From assembly GCA_036830905.1 (NCBI GenBank), contig DAISNS010000021.1, positions 1-21,340 on the forward strand: a stretch of DNA of 21,340 nt, in the 5' to 3' direction. This stretch comes from Thermocaproicibacter sp002397355 (lineage in GTDB: Bacteria; Bacillota; Clostridia; Oscillospirales; Acutalibacteraceae). Below are positions 6,615 through 14,923 of the stretch, in pieces. Within the stretch, counting starts at the first letter, position 1. Every line of letters begins with the position of its first letter. The translations under genes and the position numbers were made by a program. The notes beneath the pieces are model-generated. The model saw nothing but the letters and a program-made list of their open reading frames with translations. It was not told the origin of the DNA and made no database searches.

Positions 6615-8486
6615 TCAAAGCACGCTCAGCGCGAGGATCGCGGCGATGCACGCGAGCCCCAGGAACGCCATGCCGACATACCGGGACAGCCGGCCGTTGT
6701 CGAGGCGGCTCAGCGCGTCGCCCGTTTTCTTCGCGCCCCGCACGAGCAGCGAGTCGTAGAACCAGCTCACGCCGCGCTCCGCCCCCGCGCATAACCAGGC
6801 GAAGCCGCCCGCGATACCCATAAGCCAGTTGTAGGGGTCGAACCGGCCCTCTCCCGCCCAGCGGTAAATATCCCGCAGAACGGGCGCCTCGTGGATATGG
6901 TCCGCCGCGGTGATCGGGGCTCCCGTCTTCCGGCATCCGTAAACGTGGTCGAGGACCGCCGCCGCAAGCGCCAGAAGCGAAAGCGTAACGAGCAGCGCGC
7001 TCGCAGGCATGCTCGGGAAGCGCTCCTTCATGCCGAGCGCGGAGGCGAACAGGCCGTTGACGGGAACGGTGTTGAAAACGCCCATCAGCAGGCTGAGGAC
7101 GGCGAGCGCGCCCATCGGCACCAGCATCGCGGCCGACGGCTTCGGCGCGGGCGCTTCCGGCGCGGGCATTTTCGTCTTCCCGGTGAAGAGCGCCCTGCCG
7201 AGCTTCAGGAACGAAATCGCCGTCAGGACGGCGCCGAGGAGCGCGCCGGCGTAAAACACGACCCCGCCTTCCAGGGCGGCGTCAAAGATCAGCTCCTTCG
7301 AGAAGAAGCCGCTGAACGGCGGCACGCCGGCAATCGCGAGCGCCGCGGACGTGAAGCAGAACGCCGTGACGGGCATTCCCTTCGCAAGCCCGCCGAGCTT
7401 GCGCGCGTCCGTCGTCCCGGTGCGTTCCTCCACGGCGCCGGCCGTCATGAACAGGCAGGATTTGTAGACGGCGTTGTTGATCATGTGGAACAGCCCGCCG
7501 ACGATGCCCGCCGGCAGGCAGGTGCCGATGCCGAGGATCATATAGCCCACCTGGCTGACCGCGTGGTAGGCGAGCAGCCGCTTCATATCCTTCTGGATGA
7601 GCGCCATGGCCACGGCGAAAAGGATCGTCAGCGTCCCGAGCGTCATCAGGAGCACGCTGTCCACGCCGCCGGGGCGCACGTCGTAGATCTGGTAAACCAG
7701 CCGCACGCACAGGTAGACGCCGACCAGCTTTTCCAGCGAGCCGGGGAACGCCACGAGAAAGGGCAGCGGCCCGTCCGAGGCGGCGTCCGGGATCCAGCTG
7801 TGGAACGGCATGCAGCCGGCCTTCCCGGCCGCCCCGAGGAACATGAGCGCGAAACCGAGCCGGCCCGTGCCCGTCAGCGGCAGGCCCTTCATTTCGCTCA
7901 GCGTGAGCGTGCCGGCGTTCGACGCGGTGACGATGATCCCCGCCATCAGCAGCAGGTCGGCCGTGCCGGAAACGGCGAGCGCCTTGACGGCGGCCTTCGG
8001 ATGCTCCTGATTGCGGATCATCAGCGAGAGGAACAGCGTGCAGAGCAGCCCTTCCCAGAAGAAGAGCATTCCGGCCAGATTGTCCGAGAGCAGCACGCCG
8101 TTCATCATCGCAAAGCTCAGGAAAAGGTACAGCATGAAGCGCCCGGCGTATTCCGCCCGGCGCAGCCAGCCGGCGCAGTAGACGGAGACCGCCGCGAACA
8201 CGAGCGAGGCGAGCAGAAGAAACGCCGCGCCGAAACGGTCCGCCGCGAACCGGAGCTCGACGCCCTGCCCGCTGAGCGGAAACGCGAACGGGGAAACGCC
8301 GCCGGCGGCAAAGACGCACACGGCGGGCACGAGCTGCGCGAGCGCGTAGACGACGGTGACCGCGAGGACGCGGCCGGGCTTCCTGCGCAGGGCAAACGCC
8401 AGCGCGCCCACGGCGGCGGGCAGCAGGACCATCGTGAAAAACGGCGCCGGGGCGGAGCATAAAATCGCAACCAAATCCATTTTCAT
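6615..8486 (-). CDS. Antiporter-like ion-pumping subunit 2 (long NuoL/MrpA-type)
   Basis: A 623-residue membrane protein, the longest of the three antiporter-like subunits. Ion-path residues are E145 (FFWEGLL), K222 (AGKAGCMPFHSWIPDAA) and K253 (SLEKLVGVYL). After the conserved core a C-terminal extension contains more helices and the stretch HEAPVLRDIYRW, which recalls the NuoL C-terminus, so a lateral helix along the membrane arm is possible but not proven. ATG at 8486 follows GAGG by 4 bases; ATG at 8480 gives better spacing (10). It begins 1 base after the preceding stop. Confidence 0.88.
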   Translation of the reverse strand: MKMDLVAILCSAPAPFFTMVLLPAAVGALAFALRRKPGRVLAVTVVYALAQLVPAVCVFAAGGVSPFAFPLSGQGVELRFAADRFGAAFLLLASLVFAAVSVYCAGWLRRAEYAGRFMLYLFLSFAMMNGVLLSDNLAGMLFFWEGLLCTLFLSLMIRNQEHPKAAVKALAVSGTADLLLMAGIIVTASNAGTLTLSEMKGLPLTGTGRLGFALMFLGAAGKAGCMPFHSWIPDAASDGPLPFLVAFPGSLEKLVGVYLCVRLVYQIYDVRPGGVDSVLLMTLGTLTILFAVAMALIQKDMKRLLAYHAVSQVGYMILGIGTCLPAGIVGGLFHMINNAVYKSCLFMTAGAVEERTGTTDARKLGGLAKGMPVTAFCFTSAALAIAGVPPFSGFFSKELIFDAALEGGVVFYAGALLGAVLTAISFLKLGRALFTGKTKMPAPEAPAPKPSAAMLVPMGALAVLSLLMGVFNTVPVNGLFASALGMKERFPSMPASALLVTLSLLALAAAVLDHVYGCRKTGAPITAADHIHEAPVLRDIYRWAGEGRFDPYNWLMGIAGGFAWLCAGAERGVSWFYDSLLVRGAKKTGDALSRLDNGRLSRYVGMAFLGLACIAAILALSVL

Positions 8487-8487
8487 T

Positions 8488-9903
8488 TCACCTCACAGCC
8501 AGAAGCGCCAGAACGGACGGCACGTGGATGAAGATCCCGAGCAGCAGCGAAAGCGCGCCCAGCACCAGCACGGAGGCGACCATGCAGGGCGTGCCCTCCT
8601 TCGCGTCCGGCCCGCAGACCGGCTTTCCGAGGAACACCTTCACGAACAGGCGCGTCAGGTACAGGATGGTCATCACCGCGCCAATGAGGAACACGATGCC
8701 GAGGCCCGTCTGGCCGCTGCGCACGATGCCGTCGATGACGAGGAACTTCGCGAAATACCCGCAGAACGGCGGGATGCCCATGATGGACGCCGCGCAGAGC
8801 AGGAACGCAGCCGCCGTGAGCGGCATGGTCCGGATCAGGCCGCCCATCTTGGTGATGTCCTTCGTGTGGAGGCGGTGCTCCACGATGCCGGCGCAGAGGA
8901 ACAGGCCGCCCTTGCCCACGCTGTGCGCGAGGATGTAGAGCAGGCCGCCTTCCAGCGCGACCGTGTTCCCCGCCGAGACGCCCAGCAGGATGAACGCGAG
9001 CTGGCTGACCGTGGAGTAGGCGATCACGCGCTTGATGTCGTTCGCCGCCAGGGCCGCGCCGGCGCTCACGAGCGCGCTCACCGCCGCGATGGCCGGGACG
9101 ATCACCGTGAATTTCGAGTCGACGGCGAACGTGATGCCGAACAGGCGCGCGTAGGCGTAGACGCCGATCTTCACCAGCACCGCCGCGTGCAGCAGCGAGG
9201 TGACGGGGGAGGGGGCCACGCCCGCGTCGGGCAGCCAGCTGTCCAGCGGGAACGTGGCGGACTTCGAGAGGATGCCCGCCAGGATGGCGAAGACGATCCA
9301 GTCCGGCAGCTTCGCGCCCTTCATGGCGGTCATCTCGAACGTGCCCGTCTGCGCGTAGATGCCGATGAAGCCGACGAGCATCACCAGCGCGCCGCCCACG
9401 GTGATGAGGTAGGCTTTCTCGCCGCGCTTCACGCAGTCGTCGTCGCGGTAGAAGCCGATCAGGCGCCAGCAGCAGACGGAGGAGATCTCCCAGCAGCCGT
9501 ACATGGCGATCAGGTTGGTGGTGTACACGAGCCCCATCATCGCGCCGAGGAACAGCACGACGACCATGTAGAATTCGTTGAGGTTCTCATATTCCTTCAT
9601 ATAGCCGCAGGAGTACACGAGGATCACGCAGGCGACGGCCGTGGACGTGACGGCCATGAAGACCGCCAGCGCGTCCGCCGCGAGGCCGAAGCTCAGGCCC
9701 AGCGGCAGCGCCACGCGCACCGACGCCGTCTCCCCCCGCAGGACGCCCGGGAGGAGCAGCAGCGAGCAGAGGAGCGAAACGCCCACGAAGGCCAGGGAAA
9801 GGGCAAGCCGCACGCGCCCGTTCCGCCGCCCCGCCAGGGGGAGCAGGAACGAGCCGCACAGCGGCGTAAGAACACAGATTAGCAGCAGCACTGCACCAGA
9901 CAT
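8488..9903 (-). CDS. Antiporter-like ion-pumping subunit 1 (short NuoL/MrpA-like)
   Basis: First gene of the hydrogenase operon; 471 residues if ATG at 9903 is used. Ion-path residues are E139 (YGCWEISSV), K214 (KSATFPLDSWLPDA) and K245 (AAVLVKIGVYAYAR). The stretch around K214-K245 (SPVTSLLHAAVLVKIGVY) is of the NuoL/MrpA kind, but the long C-terminal part of those proteins is missing. The frame is open to TTG at 9927, which has GGAG at 9 bases and would add eight residues; ATG at 9903 has only a weak, distant GGA. Both starts are reasonable. Together with the next two genes it gives the complex three antiporter-like pumps, as in complex I. Confidence 0.86.
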   Translation of the reverse strand: MSGAVLLLICVLTPLCGSFLLPLAGRRNGRVRLALSLAFVGVSLLCSLLLLPGVLRGETASVRVALPLGLSFGLAADALAVFMAVTSTAVACVILVYSCGYMKEYENLNEFYMVVVLFLGAMMGLVYTTNLIAMYGCWEISSVCCWRLIGFYRDDDCVKRGEKAYLITVGGALVMLVGFIGIYAQTGTFEMTAMKGAKLPDWIVFAILAGILSKSATFPLDSWLPDAGVAPSPVTSLLHAAVLVKIGVYAYARLFGITFAVDSKFTVIVPAIAAVSALVSAGAALAANDIKRVIAYSTVSQLAFILLGVSAGNTVALEGGLLYILAHSVGKGGLFLCAGIVEHRLHTKDITKMGGLIRTMPLTAAAFLLCAASIMGIPPFCGYFAKFLVIDGIVRSGQTGLGIVFLIGAVMTILYLTRLFVKVFLGKPVCGPDAKEGTPCMVASVLVLGALSLLLGIFIHVPSVLALLAVR

Positions 9904-9965
9904 ATCACACAACACCGTCCGTAGCAACTTTTTGCGCTCCGAAAAAACACCCGCCTCTTCGCTTT

Positions 9966-9989
9966 GCCCGGATGCAAAAAAAGCCGGGC
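9966..9989 (-). other. Leader hairpin in the hydrogenase operon 5' untranslated region
   Basis: In the predicted leader the arms GCCCGG and CCGGGC (9984-9989 and 9966-9971) can pair around a 12-base loop containing seven T. The upstream flank is also GC-rich and could form a competing small stem before the T run. It may affect message stability or early termination, but it could also be chance in GC-rich DNA. Confidence 0.3.
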
Positions 9990-10009
9990 CCCGCGGAGGG
10001 CGTATTCCT

Positions 10010-10037
10010 ATTATGAGTCTTTTGCGCCAATTGTCAA
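10010..10037 (-). promoter_or_regulatory. Promoter of the hydrogenase operon
   Basis: Minus strand: a perfect -35 TTGACA (10032-10037), 16 bases, then -10 CATAAT (10010-10015). This is the best -35 box in the window. Transcription would start near 10003 and leave a leader of roughly 75-100 bases before the first gene. The -35 box lies inside the palindrome at 10031-10048, suggesting repression. Confidence 0.65.
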
Positions 10038-10048
10038 GATATTGACAG
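10031..10048. promoter_or_regulatory. Rex-like operator palindrome over the hydrogenase -35 box
   Basis: Plus strand reads TTGTCAA-GATA-TTGACAG, an inverted repeat of 6-base arms (TGTCAA/TTGACA) with a 4-base centre. The known clostridial Rex site is TTGTTAA-N4-TTAACAA. This site has the same length and spacing and differs at three of the fourteen defined positions. Rex represses fermentation and hydrogenase genes when NAD+ is high relative to NADH. The overlap with the -35 box fits repression by occlusion. The assignment to Rex is inference from similarity; the palindrome itself is certain. Confidence 0.5.
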
Positions 10049-10205
10049 GCAAGTACGTTTTAATATTTTCTACCAACCGGCACCCGGGTTCATATTTCCC
10101 CAAAATTTATCAAGCATCCGCGCCGATTTTTCAGCATCTGGTCGAATCGCCCGCAAACGTCCGCTTTCCCGCGGAAAAGGGGGACGCGGCCGGAAAACGG
10201 CGCGC

Positions 10206-10249
10206 AAAAAACACGCCCCGAAACGGCGAAAGCCTGAATCAAGGCGTGT
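10206..10249 (-). terminator. Intrinsic terminator after the mannosidase gene
   Basis: Minus strand: stem arms ACACGCC and GGCGTGT (10243-10249 with 10211-10217) followed by a T run (10206-10211). The loop is long (25 bases) and can itself fold (GGCTTTCGCC). It begins 32 bases below the mannosidase stop codon. Confidence 0.6.
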
Positions 10250-10280
10250 GCTTGCGCGTTCCAGCCGGTCCGGGGCTGCG

Positions 10281-13200
10281 TTACTTCAGCTCCACCCGGA
10301 ACGTCTTCACCTCGTACGGCAGGATGCGGAACGGAAGCTCCCTGCCGTCGGCGGGAAGCTCCGCCGTCTCGTTCTCCAGCATGTCGCACTCCGCGGCGCG
10401 CGCGATCTCCTTCGGGAACACAAGCGACGCCACGCCGCGGCGGTTGAAGCACTCGTACAGGCGCACGACGAAGCCCCTGCCGTCCTCGGCGGCCTTGACC
10501 GTCTCCAGCACCACGTTCTCCGCGCGGCACGAGACGAAGGAGAACTCCTCCGGCAGGCTGCCCGGATGGGCCGGCACGACCGCCGCGCGCAGGCCGTTGT
10601 TCAGGCGGTACGCCTCGCGCACGGTGCCGGCCTGCCGCCAGCCGCCGGCGTGCGGGTAGACGGAGTAGACGAAATCGTGCGCCTCGCGGTCCGCGCGCGG
10701 GTTCGGATCGGTGCCGCACTTGATGAGCGACAGGCCCATCACGCCGTTGTGCACGTCGCAGCCGTACTTGCAGTCGTTCAGCACGCTGACGCCGTAGCCG
10801 TCCTCCGAAAAGTCCATCCACTTGTGGGCGCAGACCTCGTAGCGCGTCTCGTCCCACGAGGTGTTGTAGTGCGCGGGGCGCGTCAGGTTTCCGAACTGCA
10901 CGTCGTAGGTCGCCTCGCCGGCGTGCACGTCCACGGGGAACAGCACGCGCAGGAAGACGTTCGACTCGTCCCAGTCGGCGTGGCACTCCACGTCGATGCG
11001 CGGCACGTCGCGGTACATCCGGATCGTCTGGACGATCTTCGAGCGCGAGAACCGGCGCGTGACGCGCACGGCGATGCGCACGGGGCCGCTCTCCACCACC
11101 TCGACGGACTCCGCGTCGTCGACGGGCCAGCTCTTCTCGCGGTACCAGTTGTCCACGTTCCAGTCGTCGAAGTCGCAGGGTTTGTCCTCGTAGGCGACGA
11201 GGGTGTTGGCCTTCTTCCCGGCCGGGACGACCTCGCGGCCGGCGCGCTTATCCCAGATCGAGGTGAACTCGCCCTTTTCGTCCAACAGGACGCGGAAGAA
11301 CGCGTTCTCCATCTCGCCGGCGGAAACGCGCAGCGCGGCGGGCTGCGGCACGGCCGTGTCGCGCAGGGCGAACAGCTTCCAGCCCTTCGCCGGCACATGG
11401 TCAGCGTGGAAGACCGCCTCGCCGCCGCCGATCCTCTGGCAGGGGTGCAGCGTCACGCTGCCGTCGGCGTTCGCCTCGCGCACGGCGGGCCGCCCGCACG
11501 AATCCGGCACGCGGAACGTCACGACGCCGTCCGAATCGAACCCCAGCGGGTTGAAGACGGCCACGCCGGGCTCCTTCGCGTCCACGCGGGAAACGATGTC
11601 GTCCTCCGCCTTCCGGACCAGGCCGCCCACGTCCGCGGCAAGCTTTTCGTACTCGGCACGCGAGTCGTCGTAGACCTCTTTGATCGCGGAGCCGGGGAGG
11701 ATGTCGTGGAACTGGTTGCGCAGCAGCACGATCCAGTTTTCGTCGATCGCCCGCCGCGGGTACGGCGTGCCGTTCAGCAGCAGGTCCGCCGAAGCGAGCC
11801 ACTCCGCGTTGCCCATCAGGAACTCGGACCGGCGGTTGTACTTTTTGTTGCGGGCCATGCCGGTGTAGGTGCCGCGGTGGTACTCCAGGTACAGCTCCCC
11901 GTTCCACTCGGGCAGGAAGCGGTTGCCGCCCACCTCTTTCTCCAGCGTGCGGAAGTAGCTCCCCGAAGTCGCCATCACGGTTTTCGGGCAGCCGGGGATG
12001 CCCCGCGCGAGGCGGCGCTGCGTCTCCAGCATCTCCGCGGTCGGGCCGCCGCCGCCGTCCCCGAAGCCGTAGGACATCAGCACCTTGTTGTTCAGGTTCT
12101 TCTGCTGGTAGCGCTTCCACGCGCCCATGACCTGCGAGGCGTCGATGGTGCCGTTGTAGGTGGTCCCGATGCCGGTCTCCGCGTTCTTTTCCTCGGTGGC
12201 GCAGACGAAGTGCGTGAGCACGCCGGTGCCGTCCAGGCCCTTCCACACGAACGTGTCGTAGGGGAAGCGGTTCTTCTCGTTCCAGCTGATCTTCGTGGTC
12301 ATGAAATACCGGACGCCGCATTTTTTCATGATCTGCGGCAGCGCTGCGGTGAAGCCGAACGCGTCCGGCAGCCAGAGGATCTCACTGTCGGCGCCGAACT
12401 CCGTGCGGAAGAACTTCTTGCCGTAGAGGAACTGGCGCACGAGCGCCTCGCCGGAGGAGAGGTTGCAGTCCGCCTCCAGCCACATGCCGCCCTCCGGCTC
12501 CCAGCGGCCCTGCTTCACGCGCTCGCCGATCTGCGCGTAGACCTGCGGCGAGCGCTCCTTCACGTACTCGTAAAGCTGCGGCTGGCTGGACATGAAGACG
12601 TACTCCGGGTACTGCTTCATCAGGTCCAGCACGGTGGAAAAGCTGCGGTACGCCTTCTCGCGCGTCACCGCGAGCGTCCAGAGCCACGCCACGTCGATGT
12701 GCGTGTGCCCCACGCACCAGACCTCGGCCTCGCTCCTGCCGCACAGCTTGCCGTAGAATTCCCCGGCCATATACTCCCGCGCCCGCGCGACCGACGCGCG
12801 GAACTCCGGCGACGACGGGATGCGCAGGTCGAGCAGGTTGACCGCCTCGTTCAGGCTGGTGAGGATGTCGATGCGGTTCTTGTCGTTCTCGCCGAGGCGC
12901 GTCGCCACGTCGTAGGGAACGGCCATGTCGTAGTACAGCGCGAGCACTTCCTCGTCCACCGCGCACAGGCGGCTCTGGAAAAGGACGTAGAAGTCCGCGC
13001 CGCCGTCGTAGAACCGCAGCGCCAGGGTGTGCTTCTCTCCCGCGGCGGCCTTCCGGCTCAGCGTGAGGGAGCGGTGGTTCACGTCCAGCCCCCGCGCCAT
13101 CTCGCCGTCCACATACGCTTCGATCTGCGGGTTGGAGGCGTCCCAGTTACCCTCGCGGCCCGTCTCCAGCTCGAAATCGACGCGGCCGCCCGCCAGCTCC

Positions 13201-13421
13201 GGCGGGATCTCGACCTGCGCCGCCAGCCATCGGTGGCATTTGTCCGCGCGCCAGACGCCGCTTTCCATCTGCGGCCAGTCCAGCCCGTCATAGGGGGTTT
13301 TCTCGAATCCCGTCTCCTCGGTTTTCAGCCATTTGTAACCGCCGACCGGCCGGGAGCGCGGGGTGATCTCTTTTTTCAGGTCGCGCAGGATGCGCGAGAT
13401 TCTCTTTTCAAACTGATACAT
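10281..13421 (-). CDS. Alpha-mannosidase, glycoside hydrolase family 38
   Basis: A 1046-residue protein with the full GH38 layout. The zinc-binding motif GHTHIDVAW lies at 238-246 (H241 and D243), and LPDAFGF at 351-357 contains D353, the expected nucleophile and zinc ligand. EYHRGTYTG further on carries another conserved histidine. The N-terminal 230 residues resemble the bacterial GH38 cap and sugar-binding region; the C-terminal half is beta-rich, as usual. It has no signal peptide, so it should act in the cytoplasm on imported mannosides or mannosyl-oligosaccharides. ATG at 13421 has GGAGG 12 bases upstream. It lies 81 bases after the Gfo/Idh/MocA gene and probably shares its promoter. 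Linkage specificity cannot be read from sequence. Confidence 0.93.
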   Translation of the reverse strand: MYQFEKRISRILRDLKKEITPRSRPVGGYKWLKTEETGFEKTPYDGLDWPQMESGVWRADKCHRWLAAQVEIPPELAGGRVDFELETGREGNWDASNPQIEAYVDGEMARGLDVNHRSLTLSRKAAAGEKHTLALRFYDGGADFYVLFQSRLCAVDEEVLALYYDMAVPYDVATRLGENDKNRIDILTSLNEAVNLLDLRIPSSPEFRASVARAREYMAGEFYGKLCGRSEAEVWCVGHTHIDVAWLWTLAVTREKAYRSFSTVLDLMKQYPEYVFMSSQPQLYEYVKERSPQVYAQIGERVKQGRWEPEGGMWLEADCNLSSGEALVRQFLYGKKFFRTEFGADSEILWLPDAFGFTAALPQIMKKCGVRYFMTTKISWNEKNRFPYDTFVWKGLDGTGVLTHFVCATEEKNAETGIGTTYNGTIDASQVMGAWKRYQQKNLNNKVLMSYGFGDGGGGPTAEMLETQRRLARGIPGCPKTVMATSGSYFRTLEKEVGGNRFLPEWNGELYLEYHRGTYTGMARNKKYNRRSEFLMGNAEWLASADLLLNGTPYPRRAIDENWIVLLRNQFHDILPGSAIKEVYDDSRAEYEKLAADVGGLVRKAEDDIVSRVDAKEPGVAVFNPLGFDSDGVVTFRVPDSCGRPAVREANADGSVTLHPCQRIGGGEAVFHADHVPAKGWKLFALRDTAVPQPAALRVSAGEMENAFFRVLLDEKGEFTSIWDKRAGREVVPAGKKANTLVAYEDKPCDFDDWNVDNWYREKSWPVDDAESVEVVESGPVRIAVRVTRRFSRSKIVQTIRMYRDVPRIDVECHADWDESNVFLRVLFPVDVHAGEATYDVQFGNLTRPAHYNTSWDETRYEVCAHKWMDFSEDGYGVSVLNDCKYGCDVHNGVMGLSLIKCGTDPNPRADREAHDFVYSVYPHAGGWRQAGTVREAYRLNNGLRAAVVPAHPGSLPEEFSFVSCRAENVVLETVKAAEDGRGFVVRLYECFNRRGVASLVFPKEIARAAECDMLENETAELPADGRELPFRILPYEVKTFRVELK

Positions 13422-13502
13422 TCTGCAAAAGCACCTCCGATTTTGATGTCTTTCAGGCAGAGCGGCCCTCAGAAGCGCGCCCGCGCCCGCCGCGCCGGGG
13501 AA

Positions 13503-14651
13503 TCAGAGCTCGGGGATTTTGATCTCGACTTCGCGGCCGAGCGCCGCGGACCTCTCGATGCCGTCGATGATGGCCTGGTTGTAGAGGATCTGCGAGGACG
13601 GCACCGGGGGTTTGCCGTGCTGCTCGATCGCGTCGAGGAACGAGCGGATCTTCCGGTAGAAGAGGCCGTCGAAGCCCGCCGGCGCGTCGCAGAGCGGGAT
13701 GACCGTTTCGGTCTGCTTTCCTGCCACGTCCTTGTAAAGCTTCATCGGGCCGCCGACGCTGCCGTTCCAGCACTCCGTGGAGGGGATGCGCAGCGCCCCC
13801 TCCGTTCCCAGGAGGACGGTGTCTCCGGGGGTGTCAAGATGCATCGCCCACGCGATGCGGAAGTCGAGGATGATGCCGCCCTCGAGGCGGACGAACGCCG
13901 CCGCGAAGTCGTCCACGTTGAAGCGCGCCGCGTCGGCGGGGTTGTTGTACTTCGGGTTCGTGCCGAAGAAATTGGAGGTGTAGCCCGTCACGGTGAGCGG
14001 CTTCGGGTACCCGACCGCGTTGAGGACCATGTCGAGCGAATAGCAGCCGATGTCGCCGAGCGCGCCGATGCCGGCGGTCTTCTTCTCGATGAACGTGCTG
14101 TTCGGGATGCCGCGGCGGCGCCCGCCGCCCGTCTGGATGTAATAGACTTTGCCCAGCTCGCCGGAACCGACGATCTTCTTGATCATCTTCATGTTCTCGT
14201 CCATGCGGGGCTGGAAGCCGATGGAGAGCAGCTTGCCGCTCTTTTTCTCGGCGCGCACGATGGCGGCGGCCTCGTCGAGCGTGACCGTCATGGGCTTTTC
14301 CAGCAGCACGTTCAGACCGTGCTCCAGCGCGTAGATCGCGCAGGCCGCGTGCTGCGTGTTGTAGGTGCAGACGCTCACGGCGTCCAGCTTCTCCGCGTCG
14401 ATCATGGCTTTATGGTCCGGGTAGCAGCGCACGCCCTCCACGCCGTACCTGTGGAAGAACTTTTCCGCCTTGCCCGGGATGAGATCGGCGCCCGCCACGA
14501 TCTCCACGTCCGGCATTTTTTTGTAGCACTCGATATGGCTCTCGGCGATCCATCCCGTGCCGATGATGCCGATCCGCAGCTTTCTGCCCACGTATTTCGG
14601 CTTTTCGGCCTTCGTTTCCGGTGTGAATTGGCTCAGTACCTCGTCGGACAT
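13503..14651 (-). CDS. Gfo/Idh/MocA family NAD(P)-dependent sugar oxidoreductase
   Basis: A 382-residue protein. The N-terminal Rossmann fold starts at about residue 25 with RIGIIGTGWIA (27-35), and the family EKP motif is at 118-120 (LLEKPMTV). A C-terminal substrate domain follows (GALGDIGCYSLDMVLNAVG). It probably oxidises or epimerises a sugar or sugar derivative; the substrate is unknown. It is first in a two-gene unit with the alpha-mannosidase, so it may work on the released sugar or on the mannoside before cleavage. The frame opens at GTG 14672, but AAAGGA lies 12 bases before ATG 14651, so I chose the latter. No signal peptide is visible, so it should be cytoplasmic. Confidence 0.9.
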   Translation of the reverse strand: MSDEVLSQFTPETKAEKPKYVGRKLRIGIIGTGWIAESHIECYKKMPDVEIVAGADLIPGKAEKFFHRYGVEGVRCYPDHKAMIDAEKLDAVSVCTYNTQHAACAIYALEHGLNVLLEKPMTVTLDEAAAIVRAEKKSGKLLSIGFQPRMDENMKMIKKIVGSGELGKVYYIQTGGGRRRGIPNSTFIEKKTAGIGALGDIGCYSLDMVLNAVGYPKPLTVTGYTSNFFGTNPKYNNPADAARFNVDDFAAAFVRLEGGIILDFRIAWAMHLDTPGDTVLLGTEGALRIPSTECWNGSVGGPMKLYKDVAGKQTETVIPLCDAPAGFDGLFYRKIRSFLDAIEQHGKPPVPSSQILYNQAIIDGIERSAALGREVEIKIPEL

Positions 14652-14742
14652 TGTTCTGTCCCATCCTTTCACTTCATTCCGCGGTCAACAACAGGGGAGT
14701 TTTCCCGGAGCCCCTCCTCCTCCCGCGAAAATTTACTGTTTT

Positions 14743-14770
14743 ATTATAGCACCGCCGTTTCTTTTTGCAA
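14743..14770 (-). promoter_or_regulatory. Promoter of the oxidoreductase-mannosidase unit
   Basis: Minus strand: -35 TTGCAA (14765-14770), 16 bases, and a perfect -10 TATAAT (14743-14748). The start would be near 14737, leaving about 85 bases before ATG 14651. The same -35 hexamer occurs in the rpe promoter at 19830. Confidence 0.65.
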
Positions 14771-14827
14771 TCAAATGACGATATTTTCCGAAAAATCCGC
14801 CCCGCGTTTCCCGGGGAAAAGAAAGTC

Positions 14828-14856
14828 TTGCGCGGCGGCGCGCGGAAAGGTATAAT
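14828..14856 (+). promoter_or_regulatory. Promoter of the lipoprotein gene
   Basis: Plus strand: -35-like TTGCGC (14828-14833), 17 bases, perfect -10 TATAAT (14851-14856). The start would be near 14863, about 60 bases before the ATG at 14924. It points away from the oxidoreductase promoter, so the two form a divergent promoter region of about 90 bases. Confidence 0.6.
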
Positions 14857-14923
14857 GGTTCCAGTCCGGAATCGGCCGATCTGTTCCTGTCGACTGAAAA
14901 ACATCTCTCGGGAGGGGAATCCG

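Larger units (their letters stand above)
9904..10280. other. Intergenic region between the hydrogenase operon and the mannosidase gene
   Basis: This 377-base stretch has no convincing gene on either strand. It holds, from left to right, the leader of the hydrogenase operon with a hairpin (9966-9989), its promoter (10010-10037), the Rex-like palindrome (10031-10048), and the terminator of the mannosidase gene (10206-10249). It is visibly richer in A and T around 10010-10105 than the flanking genes. I see nothing specific between about 10050 and 10200. Confidence 0.7.

Noticed and set aside
4715..9882. Several plus-strand frames of 500-630 codons opposite the antiporter-like genes
   Set aside because: They are Arg/Glu/His-rich, lack membrane or catalytic motifs, and mirror the conserved minus-strand genes. 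Treated as composition artefacts.
10042..10065. A possible plus-strand promoter (TTGACA then TATTTT)
   Set aside because: The -35 is just the other arm of the palindrome, the -10 is poor, and no plus-strand gene follows.
10248..14855. A plus-strand open frame of 1535 codons opposite the mannosidase and oxidoreductase genes
   Set aside because: It is rich in Arg, Ala, His and Val with no recognisable domain, and lies antisense to two clear enzyme genes. Long antisense frames are expected in high-GC DNA with strong codon bias.
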